Shown here one piece after another: positions 14,540 to 20,768 of a stretch of 23,348 bases of DNA. This stretch comes from an uncultured Oscillospiraceae bacterium. Its GTDB lineage: Bacteria > Bacillota > Clostridia > Oscillospirales > Ruminococcaceae. The notes below the pieces were generated by a model. It was not told where the DNA came from, did not search any database, and saw only the letters and a program-made list of their open reading frames with translations. The translations under genes and the position numbers were made by a program. Location of the stretch: the NCBI GenBank assembly GCA_900543705.1, contig UQSL01000025.1, forward strand, positions 1 to 23,348, in the 5' to 3' direction. Positions within the stretch are counted from its first letter, which is position 1, and the number at the start of each line of letters is the position of its first letter.

Positions 14540-16036
14540 TTATTTCTGTTCAAGGTCAGCCCAGCCCATGCTGCGGCCGACCGCCTTGTGCCATCCAGCC
14601 ATCAGCTGTTCGATGCGGGATTGTTCCATGCAGGAGGAAAATACCATATCCGTCCGGCGGAATGCACGAAGCTCCTCCAGATTCGGCCACATGCCAACGG
14701 CAAGCCCCGCAAGGTAAGCGGCGCCGAGCGCCGTCGTCTCCCGGATTACGGGGCGGCATACCGACCGACCTAAAATATCCGCCTGAAACTGCATCAAAAA
14801 ACCGTCGCGGGAAGCTCCCCCGTCCACACGGAGTTCTTCCATCCGCAGCCCGGTATCATGCTCCATGGCCCGAACAAGGTCTGCACTCTGGTAGGCGATC
14901 GATTCTTGCGCAGCCCTGATAATATGTTCCCGCCTTGTTCCCCGGGTCAGTCCCAAAATAGAACCGCGGGCGTACATGTCCCAGTACGGCGCGCCAAGCC
15001 CAGTGAAGGCCGGTACGAAATAGACTCCGCCCGTGTCCTCCACCTTCTGCGCATAATATTCTGCGTCCCGGCTCTCGTTAAAAAAGCGCATTTCATCGCG
15101 CAGCCACTGGATGACCGCTCCACCGACAAAGACACTTCCTTCCTGTGCATACTGCACCTTATCCTCCCCTGTCGCCGCAATTGTTGTCAGTAGACCGTTT
15201 TGGCTTTGACAAGGCTGTTCTCCGGTGTTCATCAGCAAAAAGCATCCGGTCCCGTAGGTGTTTTTGGCTTCTCCCCGCTCAAAACAGCACTGACCGAACA
15301 GCGCGGCCTGCTGGTCTCCCGCAATGCCTGCAATGGGAATCTTTGCCCCTTCAATGACCGCCGTACCGAAGATTCTGCTGGAAGCCATGACATTGGGGAG
15401 CATTGCGCGTGGAATGTCAAAAATTTCAAGAAGATCCTCATCCCAGTCAAGAGTGTGGATGTTATACAGCATCGTTCTGGATGCGTTGGTACGGTCGGTC
15501 ACATGCACTTTGCCGCCGGTCAACTTCCAAATCAGCCAGGTGTCCACCGTTCCAAACAGCAACTCCCCCTGTTTTGCACGTTCCCTTGCACCCTCCACAC
15601 GGTTTAAAATCCAGGCGAGCTTGCTCGCGGAAAAATAGGCATCCGGAATCAACCCGGTTTTTTCCTGGATACACTCAGAAAGGCCGCACCGGGTGAGCTC
15701 TTTTATCATCGAGGCAGTACGGCGGCACTGCCATACAATCGCATTGCACACAGGCCTCCCCGTCTGCCTGTCCCAGACGATCGTGGTCTCCCTCTGGTTG
15801 GTGATGCCGAGTGCCGCTATCTCCTGCGGATCAATCCCGCTTTTGGCAATGAGCTCCATCATGACACTGTACTGACTTGACCAGATTTCCATCGGGTCTT
15901 GCTCCACCCATCCTTCCCGGGGATAGATCTGCGGTAATTCCCGCTGTGCCACTGCCGCAATGTTCTGTTCCCTGTCAAATAAAATTGCCCTGCTCGAAGT
16001 CGTCCCCTGGTCGAGTGCCAATATGTATTTTTTCAT
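14540..16036 (-). CDS. glpK: Glycerol kinase
   Basis: Phosphorylates glycerol with ATP to glycerol 3-phosphate. The 498-aa FGGY-family protein begins MKKYILALDQGTTSSRAI and shows GWVEQDPMEIW, GITNQRETTIVWDRQTGRP, NAIVWQCRRT, GTVDTWLIWKLTGG, IAGDQQAALFGQCCFERG, KNTYGTGCFLLMNTG, LRVDGGASRDGFLMQFQAD and the final E-T-T-ALGAAYLAG segment; all are typical, and the length matches (496-502). I placed the start at the ATG at 16034-16036, preceded by GGACGGAG; an upstream in-frame start would add 17 residues not found in the family. Neither a facilitator gene nor glpD is adjacent. The downstream LysM/GH18 gene is probably separate. Confidence 0.97.
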   Translation of the reverse strand: MKKYILALDQGTTSSRAILFDREQNIAAVAQRELPQIYPREGWVEQDPMEIWSSQYSVMMELIAKSGIDPQEIAALGITNQRETTIVWDRQTGRPVCNAIVWQCRRTASMIKELTRCGLSECIQEKTGLIPDAYFSASKLAWILNRVEGARERAKQGELLFGTVDTWLIWKLTGGKVHVTDRTNASRTMLYNIHTLDWDEDLLEIFDIPRAMLPNVMASSRIFGTAVIEGAKIPIAGIAGDQQAALFGQCCFERGEAKNTYGTGCFLLMNTGEQPCQSQNGLLTTIAATGEDKVQYAQEGSVFVGGAVIQWLRDEMRFFNESRDAEYYAQKVEDTGGVYFVPAFTGLGAPYWDMYARGSILGLTRGTRREHIIRAAQESIAYQSADLVRAMEHDTGLRMEELRVDGGASRDGFLMQFQADILGRSVCRPVIRETTALGAAYLAGLAVGMWPNLEELRAFRRTDMVFSSCMEQSRIEQLMAGWHKAVGRSMGWADLEQK

Positions 16037-16166
16037 CTTCTCCGTCCTTTCAAGGCGTCCATAAAGTGCCTCTTTTTTGCTCCTCAAAAAAAGATTGTTC
16101 CCATCGCTTCATAGCGCAACTTACACCGCATCAGAATCGGCGGTATCTTTGTGTGGCTCTGCGGTT

Positions 16167-16175
16167 ATGATACCA
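16167..16175 (-). promoter_or_regulatory. Possible extended -10 promoter of glpK
   Basis: The minus strand reads TGGTATCAT, an extended -10 (TGn TATCAT) about 130 bases upstream of glpK. No convincing -35 or catabolite-response site was seen. Confidence 0.35.
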
Positions 16176-16275
16176 TGCTTGAACCGCAAAGGAAAGCCGG
16201 TGCCGCTCCGCCGTTGTTCCTGACAACCGTATTTTGCCTGCAGTGTAGAGAACGATAGGCAAAAGGAGAACGATA

Positions 16276-16317
16276 ATGATTTTAAATTCACTGAAAGTCA
16301 TTTCCAAATTATACTAA
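16276..16317 (+). CDS. 13-codon micro-ORF with strong ribosome site
   Basis: AAAAGGAG lies 7-8 bases before an ATG that opens MILNSLKVISKLY and a TAA stop. The amphipathic, lysine-containing peptide is hydrophobic at every third or fourth residue. It lies upstream of the RiPP promoter, and its own promoter is not evident. It may be a small peptide gene, a remnant, or chance in AT-rich DNA. Confidence 0.25.
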   Translation: MILNSLKVISKLY

Positions 16318-16366
16318 TATTTATAAAAATATTGGTGATTTTTTCTCTGATTTCTAATAGAAAATA

Positions 16367-16375
16367 TGTTATAAT
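16367..16375 (+). promoter_or_regulatory. Extended -10 promoter of the RiPP locus
   Basis: TGTTATAAT combines a perfect TATAAT (16370-16375) with the TGn extension, which can do without a strong -35 (CTGATT at 17 bases is poor). It lies about 52 bases before the ATG of the broken maturase gene. Confidence 0.55.
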
Positions 16376-16427
16376 CTAGTTACTGTTGTTATATTTTTCT
16401 AATTATAAAGGAAAGGAATTGTGATTT

Positions 16428-17184
16428 ATGATTAACAAGCCATTTATCCATCTTCTAAAAAGTCCTTATCATCACTACCTGTTCGATGTAAATACCAATT
16501 CCATTGTCCGAATCAGCGAGGAACTTTTCCGGTATCTGAACATGCAGAAAGAGGACAGCCCGGCTTCCTCTTGTGCACTGCCGGAAGAATTGTCCGCAGA
16601 ATGGGAAACTCTGGTTAAAAAATGGCTATTTAAAGCAGAAAAGGCCAGAACAAATAGATAATCCGGATATTCTACTTACCGTCAGAACAAGAGAGGCCAA
16701 GAATTGCTCGCCATGCTTGCTGTAGAAGGGAAAATTCAGAAAGAAGCCCTCCCCTTAATTGCAAAAAATGATTTTGAACAGCTCAAAGATGATATTGCAA
16801 AAGCAGATAGAATTATCCGATCGAATGACCCATGGCGGTCCCTGCATTCCTGGATACCGCAAGCTCTTTGTTACGACTTCGGGAACGTTTCTTCCCTGTG
16901 AAAAATGCAGCGAAACATCCGAAGACATGAATCTGGGAAATTTGGATCAAGGATTTGACTTTATCCATATAATATCAATGATGAACCTCGGAAAACGCAC
17001 CGAACAGGATTGCAAGAACTGTTGGGCCATTAAAAATTGTGATATCTGCGGAGTACGGGTTGACGGAATTCACGACCCCAAAGAACTACGGCAGATATGC
17101 AAATCCACCCGATGGAACCTGGAAGAAAAATTAGGCAGAATCATCGCAGTTCAGGAAGCACAGGAAGGGGGAATCCGGGCATGA
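16428..17184 (+). pseudogene. Broken radical SAM/SPASM Cys-rich peptide maturase (CcpM-type), core deleted
   Basis: Intact CcpM-type maturases have, from memory, about 450 residues: a short N-domain, a radical SAM core with CxxxCxxC and a SPASM domain; they modify Cys-rich precursors. Here the N-domain is kept (16428-16661, MINKPFIHLLKSPYHHYLF, then ISEELFRYLN) up to a TAA. The same frame resumes at about 16689 with ELLAMLAVEGKIQKEALPLI. It then shifts near 16800-16815 to a frame giving DRMTHGGPCIPGYRKL, FLPCEKCSE, CKNCWAIKNCDICGV and the end at 17184, which is the SPASM part with its cysteines. The locus encodes about 250 codons in all, so some 200 codons with the radical SAM motif are missing. 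The stop overlaps the next gene by ATGA, showing the old operon. Confidence 0.8.
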
Positions 17185-18293
17185 ACAATCAGCGTGCGCT
17201 GTTTTATCCCCTGTTACGGGAAGCTGTGCCGGTAATCCGTTACCGGCAGATGGTCTATCCTTCTTGGCAGTTGGATATTGTCGCAGCAGTCTCTCCCCCA
17301 GCTTACCTGGCGGAGGGAAAAGATGCCGCTTTTCTGGATGAAGGGGAAGCAACTGGTATGCTTGTATCTGAGAATTTCCGAAAGACCGCAGAGAATTGTG
17401 ACTGCGTTCTTCTTTCTGACTGCGGCACATGGGAGTACAGCGAATACTTACTGGAGATTGTAAATAACCTTATCTGGGCTTGTAAAAAACGGAAAAATAT
17501 CTACTGGATAACAAAACTCCCAGAACCCTATCACAACTTTTTTTCCTCCTATTCTCAAAAATACTCTGTGGTATTTTCCGAACTGGAAAAGGCTCCGGTT
17601 TTTCTTGAAATTCGGGAGCTCAGAAACCTTCAGCCCCTGCAGACCCCGCTGCTGACCATTGCTGGCATGAACGAGGATTGCGGTGAATTTGGACTTCAGC
17701 TGGGAATCAAACAGCAGTTGGAGAAGGACGGCTACCGGGTATCCTATGTCGGTTCCAACCGCTTTGCCCCTCTTTTGGGAGGCTATGTTTTTCCGCAGGA
17801 AACACTGGAATCCCTTCCTTGTTCTTTTGAAATTAAAATTAAGTACCTCAATGCTTGGCTAAGGGAAATCGAAATCCGGGAATCTGCCGACCTTCTTTTA
17901 CTTGGAATTCCCGGAGGAACGATGCCAATTGATGAATACAACTTGAATTCCGGCGGGTATTATGCCTATCTGGCCGGCTGCGCAGCCTCAGCGGATTTCG
18001 GGGTGCTGACACTTCCCTGTATGGAATATCCACCCGCGTATTTTGGTCAGTGCCGTGATGTTTTGAAACACAAATTCAACTTGCCGGCAGACTGCCTGTG
18101 CCTGTCCAATATCAGAATTACACCTTCTGTTTTGACAGAGATGAAAATTACCGAGGAAAAGGATATCTTCCCTCAGGACAAAGTCGAAAAAGTAATGGAC
18201 TCCTACCGGAAAAAAGGCATTTTTCTGCTGAATGCAGCCAAACAGATTACCTATGAAGCTATTACCCAAAAACTGTACGACAAATTGAGTTAA
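17181..18293 (+). CDS. Peptide maturation system protein, TIGR04066-like
   Basis: A 370-aa protein of the kind found beside CcpM-type radical SAM enzymes in clostridial Cys-rich peptide loci; its biochemical role is unknown. The N-half is variable (ALFYPLLREAVPVIRYRQM, then CVLLSDCGTWEY), and the C-half begins with the conserved-looking LLTIAGMNEDCGEFGLQLGI, GYRVSYVGSNRFAPLLGGY, then ADLLLLGIPGGTMPIDEYN and a segment with cysteines (GCAASADFGVLTLPCMEYPP). I chose the ATG at 17181 because it overlaps the maturase stop (ATGA) and has AAGGGGG upstream. The gene is intact although its maturase partner is broken. The family call is from memory of the pattern and the context. Confidence 0.75.
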   Translation: MNNQRALFYPLLREAVPVIRYRQMVYPSWQLDIVAAVSPPAYLAEGKDAAFLDEGEATGMLVSENFRKTAENCDCVLLSDCGTWEYSEYLLEIVNNLIWACKKRKNIYWITKLPEPYHNFFSSYSQKYSVVFSELEKAPVFLEIRELRNLQPLQTPLLTIAGMNEDCGEFGLQLGIKQQLEKDGYRVSYVGSNRFAPLLGGYVFPQETLESLPCSFEIKIKYLNAWLREIEIRESADLLLLGIPGGTMPIDEYNLNSGGYYAYLAGCAASADFGVLTLPCMEYPPAYFGQCRDVLKHKFNLPADCLCLSNIRITPSVLTEMKITEEKDIFPQDKVEKVMDSYRKKGIFLLNAAKQITYEAITQKLYDKLS

Positions 18294-18307
18294 AGGAAGC
18301 AGCGGAA

Positions 18308-18517
18308 ATGGAAAACCATTCTGAGATAAAACAATGGATTGAAACTACCTGTCAAGAGAGATTTCAAGCTTCCCTACGGGAGTTATCCTCGGTGTCCCTG
18401 TTCTATCTCTATCATGAAATTGAACAGAAATACCAGGTCAAAATTCCACCGAACAAAATTGAAGAAGGCATTTTTCATCTGCCGACAACCTTGCAGACTA
18501 TTTACAGGGGCAGATGA
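18308..18517 (+). CDS. Peptide maturation system acyl-carrier-related protein (C-terminus probably altered)
   Basis: A 69-aa acidic/helical protein resembling the acyl-carrier-related proteins of Cys-rich peptide loci: SLFYLYHEIEQKYQVKIPPN matches the LLYLFFEIEKEFGIxIPE signature of that group. No serine in a DSL context for phosphopantetheine is seen, as I recall for this group. AAAGGA lies upstream and the gene follows the maturation protein by 14 bases. The present stop at 18515-18517 may be secondary: two extra G in the run at 18507-18510 would open a frame ending at 18575 with an ATGA overlap with the precursor gene, as a related repeat downstream suggests. Confidence 0.6.
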   Translation: MENHSEIKQWIETTCQERFQASLRELSSVSLFYLYHEIEQKYQVKIPPNKIEEGIFHLPTTLQTIYRGR

Positions 18518-18532
18518 AATAGATGTTTTCCA
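18471..18532 (+). repeat. Direct repeat copy A (end of the acyl-carrier-related gene)
   Basis: These bases, from TTTTTCATCTGCC to GTTTTCCA, recur in diverged form at 18838-18901, about 370 bases on. Copy A covers the last codons of the acyl-carrier-related gene and the bases after it. Confidence 0.75.
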
Positions 18533-18538
18533 ACAGCG

Positions 18539-18549
18539 GGGGACGGCGG
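18539..18549 (+). repeat. Left arm of an 11-bp inverted repeat around the precursor gene
   Basis: GGGGACGGCGG here is the exact reverse complement of 18779-18789, so the two arms flank the precursor gene (18572-18742). In RNA they could close a long-range stem with the ribosome site inside. Confidence 0.55.
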
Positions 18550-18571
18550 CAAATAAAAAGGAGTATGAAGC

Positions 18572-18742
18572 ATGAAAAAGTTACATAAACTTACAACCAA
18601 CCCAATCAAAAACACCATGCAGGTTTATTGTGGATGCAGCAGACCAGCGAACTGCGGATGTGGCGCGCTTGATCCCAATTCGTATTTCACGTCTTACATG
18701 GGTTCAGAACAAGCAAGAATATTCGCTGAAACACACAAATAG
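18572..18742 (+). CDS. Cys-rich RiPP precursor peptide (CLI_3235-like bacteriocin family)
   Basis: A 56-aa peptide with AAAAAGGAG 8 bases before its ATG. The lysine-rich leader (MKKLHKLTTNPIKNTMQV) runs straight into the Cys core YCGCSRPANCGCG with cysteines at 20, 22, 28 and 30, then a polar tail rich in Ser and Tyr. Precursors of the CLI_3235 family beside CcpM-type enzymes have the same plan: MKKL start, a (T)(M/V)(E/Q)xY segment, then clustered Cys. It sits right after the maturation genes, in the usual position. The nearby maturase is broken, so modification needs another enzyme or is lost. The function (antimicrobial or signal) is inference. Confidence 0.75.
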   Translation: MKKLHKLTTNPIKNTMQVYCGCSRPANCGCGALDPNSYFTSYMGSEQARIFAETHK

Positions 18743-18778
18743 TTAGATAACATTAACACATTACGTTAACCTAAATCC

Positions 18779-18789
18779 CCGCCGTCCCC
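18779..18789 (-). repeat. Right arm of the 11-bp inverted repeat around the precursor gene
   Basis: CCGCCGTCCCC here is the exact reverse complement of 18539-18549. Confidence 0.55.
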
Positions 18790-18837
18790 TAACTATTCAG
18801 GAAATATAAAATTCCATCTCAAATACTTATAAGATAC

Positions 18838-18901
18838 TTTTTCATCTGCCCACAGCCTTGCAAATTAATTACAGGGGGGCATATGAATTAGACGTTTACC
18901 A
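18838..18901 (+). repeat. Direct repeat copy B, before the first lipoprotein gene
   Basis: Diverged duplicate of 18471-18532. Read as protein it gives FHLPTALQINYRG against FHLPTTLQTIYRG in the acyl-carrier-related gene, and then continues AYELDVY. The extra G residues here suggest what the original frame was. Confidence 0.75.
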
Positions 18902-18921
18902 TACAAGAAAGGGTGAATGCC

Positions 18922-20340
18922 ATGAAAAAACAGAGAATGATTTCTTTGCTCCTTGCGGGTATATTCTGCGCGGGGTTTGTTTCCGGCTGTGATTCTCCCC
19001 AGCGCCCCAAACGCGGCGCCACTGAATCCATTGCCGACGGCCCTGTCACCGCCTACGCCGTGGATATGACTTCCAATGAAAATATAAAAACAATTCACTC
19101 TAATCATGAAGTATTCAATAATGAACAGTATTTTCTGGAATACTACAATGACAACAGTGGGCAAACCCCGGTAGAAGTCACCCTGTTTCCTGATGCAGAG
19201 AGTATGAACAAACAGCTTGCCACGGAACTCCTTTCCGGTGGCGGTCCCGACTTGTTCGTCTTCCAGGACTCCACCATGCCGCAGTACCAATCTTATGCTA
19301 ACCAGGGAGTCTTTGCCGACTTAAACCCCTATCTGGAAAAGAGCGGTTACCAGTCAGATCAGTTTCAACAGAAGATTTTCGACTATGGGACATTTGACGG
19401 AAAACGCCGGTATATCCCGCTCGAATACGGGGTTCCCGTTGCTGTGACGACTCAGTCCATCGCGGAAGCCTATGGGCTGGAGGAAATCGGTGCCCAGCTC
19501 AACTACCGCAATTATTTCGATCTTCTCAGTCCGACTGATGCGTTTGAAACGGATATCGGAAACGGATATAATATGTTCTGGTTCAGTGAAATCGAGTCCT
19601 TCCGGTACCGTATCGCCACCTCCTTTTTGGATGAAGAGAACAAATGCGGAGAATTTATATCCGATAATTTCAAGAACTCCATTGAGCAATATGTCCGGCT
19701 GATCCAGGGACAGAAAGGGCATAATGGTTTTTATACTGCTCTAGGGAATACTCGCCTCTCGGTTGTTACCGATGAGTATGCCCTCTTTCTCAATCAACCT
19801 TTGATGTCCGATAATTATCTGAATACAATAAGTGATGATATGTGGGGATTGAAAGAGCACCAAAATGAGACCGTTTTAATCTACCCAATCAAGGAATACA
19901 ACGGAGAGGATTTCTGCGCCTACATTGGAAAAATGATGGCCGTCAATAACAATTCTCCCCGCAAGGATAAGGCCTGGGAAGTCATTAATTATGCCATTTC
20001 CCCCGCCATGCAGGAAACCATGACTCGCTTTAAATCCTACAATAACTCCCCCATTACGGGAAATCCGGTGAGTTTGCAGGGACAACAGAGTAACAGAGAA
20101 GAATGGCTCCACTCCGGAACCGTTCCGGAAGTACGGGAAGTCAGAACTGCCTTGATCGAAAAATACTACGAGATACTGAGCAGTGTAACGGTCTGTGATA
20201 CCCTGACTCACAATTCTCAATATATGGAGGAAGTCTTCGACCCCTACTACTTTTCCTACGAACAGGGCAAAATCACTCTGGACAAATTCACATCCGAACT
20301 TCAAAACAAAACCGGGATCTATCTCAAAGAAACCATGTAA
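18922..20340 (+). CDS. Extracellular solute-binding lipoprotein (ABC sugar-binding type), first copy
   Basis: A 472-aa lipoprotein: signal MKKQRMISLLLAGIFCAGFV, lipobox VSGC with acylated Cys23, then a two-lobe type 1 solute-binding fold marked by VTLFPDAESMNKQLATELLS, GGGPDLFVFQD, YIPLEYGVPV and, in the C-half, NNSPRKDKAWEVINYAIS. The start is the ATG at 18922 with GAAAGGG 8 bases upstream; a GTG three codons earlier lies inside that site. No permease or ATPase gene is adjacent, so it may serve a distant transporter, or act as a receptor, target decoy or immunity-type partner of the RiPP; this is inference. It is distantly like the lipoprotein at 20769. Confidence 0.85.
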   Translation: MKKQRMISLLLAGIFCAGFVSGCDSPQRPKRGATESIADGPVTAYAVDMTSNENIKTIHSNHEVFNNEQYFLEYYNDNSGQTPVEVTLFPDAESMNKQLATELLSGGGPDLFVFQDSTMPQYQSYANQGVFADLNPYLEKSGYQSDQFQQKIFDYGTFDGKRRYIPLEYGVPVAVTTQSIAEAYGLEEIGAQLNYRNYFDLLSPTDAFETDIGNGYNMFWFSEIESFRYRIATSFLDEENKCGEFISDNFKNSIEQYVRLIQGQKGHNGFYTALGNTRLSVVTDEYALFLNQPLMSDNYLNTISDDMWGLKEHQNETVLIYPIKEYNGEDFCAYIGKMMAVNNNSPRKDKAWEVINYAISPAMQETMTRFKSYNNSPITGNPVSLQGQQSNREEWLHSGTVPEVREVRTALIEKYYEILSSVTVCDTLTHNSQYMEEVFDPYYFSYEQGKITLDKFTSELQNKTGIYLKETM

Positions 20341-20356
20341 CTCATAGTCTTTTCCA

Positions 20357-20399
20357 AAATTCCTCAAGTCTTCTAACCGAAGATTTGAGGAATTTTTTT
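20357..20399 (+). terminator. Terminator after the first lipoprotein gene
   Basis: AAATTCCTCAA and TTGAGGAATTT, extended by TCTT/AAGA, form a strong stem followed by T residues, about 17 bases after the stop. Confidence 0.85.
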
Positions 20400-20543
20400 C
20401 TCAAAAAAATCTAGTTTATCTTGAATAAAAATCTTATCTGTAGTAAAATAAATATAGAATTAATAGAAAATAGATTCTATATATTTCTCTTATAATTTTC
20501 TTTTAGGGTATATAAAATTGAAATTTCATCTTTATATACGGAC

Positions 20544-20697
20544 ATGATCAAAGGGGTTCCATGCTAATCCTGCCAGCATGAGAGAATACAGCAACTGCGG
20601 TACTTGTACCTGCAGTTGCATCTGTTCCAGAGGACTTGATACTGTCAAAGATTTAGAAAATCTTGACGGTCTGGCTAGACAAAGAGTTTTCAAATAA
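20544..20697 (+). pseudogene. Second Cys-rich precursor peptide, leader out of frame by one base
   Basis: From the ATG at 20578 a 39-aa frame reads MREYSNCGTCTCSCICSRG and ends QRVFK at 20697. Cysteines are at 7, 10, 12, 14 and 16, denser than in the first precursor. The same frame is open back to 20548 and encodes FHANPAS before the M, matching the TTNPIKNTM leader end of the first precursor. A start, ATGATCAAA at 20544, is one base out of phase: removing one G from the GGGG at 20553-20556 would give MIKGFHANPASMREYSNCG. There is no strong ribosome site. It is either a frameshifted relic or a read error. A hairpin GTCAA.GATT/AATC.TTGAC lies in its 3' half. Confidence 0.6.
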
Positions 20698-20768
20698 GTT
20701 GTTCAAAAAATAGAATAAGTTAGATTATGCCCTGCCCTTACCTGTCTTGATAGAAAGAGGTGTTTGTT

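Larger units (their letters stand above)
16037..16427. other. Divergent intergenic region between glpK and the RiPP locus
   Basis: Holds the leftward glpK promoter (near 16167-16175), a 13-codon micro-ORF at 16276-16317, an AATATTT/AAATATT palindrome (about 16316-16335) and the rightward extended -10 at 16367-16375. Base composition turns sharply AT-rich after about 16270, marking the start of the accessory region. Confidence 0.5.
18743..18921 (+). other. Spacer between precursor and first lipoprotein gene
   Basis: Holds a small TTAAC/GTTAA hairpin (about 18752-18770), the right arm of the inverted repeat (18779-18789) and repeat copy B (18838-18901). No gene and no clear terminator is seen, so the lipoprotein gene may be read through from the RiPP promoter. 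Confidence 0.5.
20341..20768. other. Spacer between lipoprotein genes holding a second precursor
   Basis: AT-rich bases with the terminator at 20357-20399, an inverted repeat TAGAAT/ATTCTA near 20456-20480, possible -10 boxes at 20491-20496 and near 20509, and the Cys-rich peptide frame at 20544-20697. Confidence 0.5.

Noticed and set aside
20641..20670. Terminator in the second precursor
   Set aside because: The GTCAA/TTGAC hairpin is bulged, has no T run, and lies inside the coding frame.
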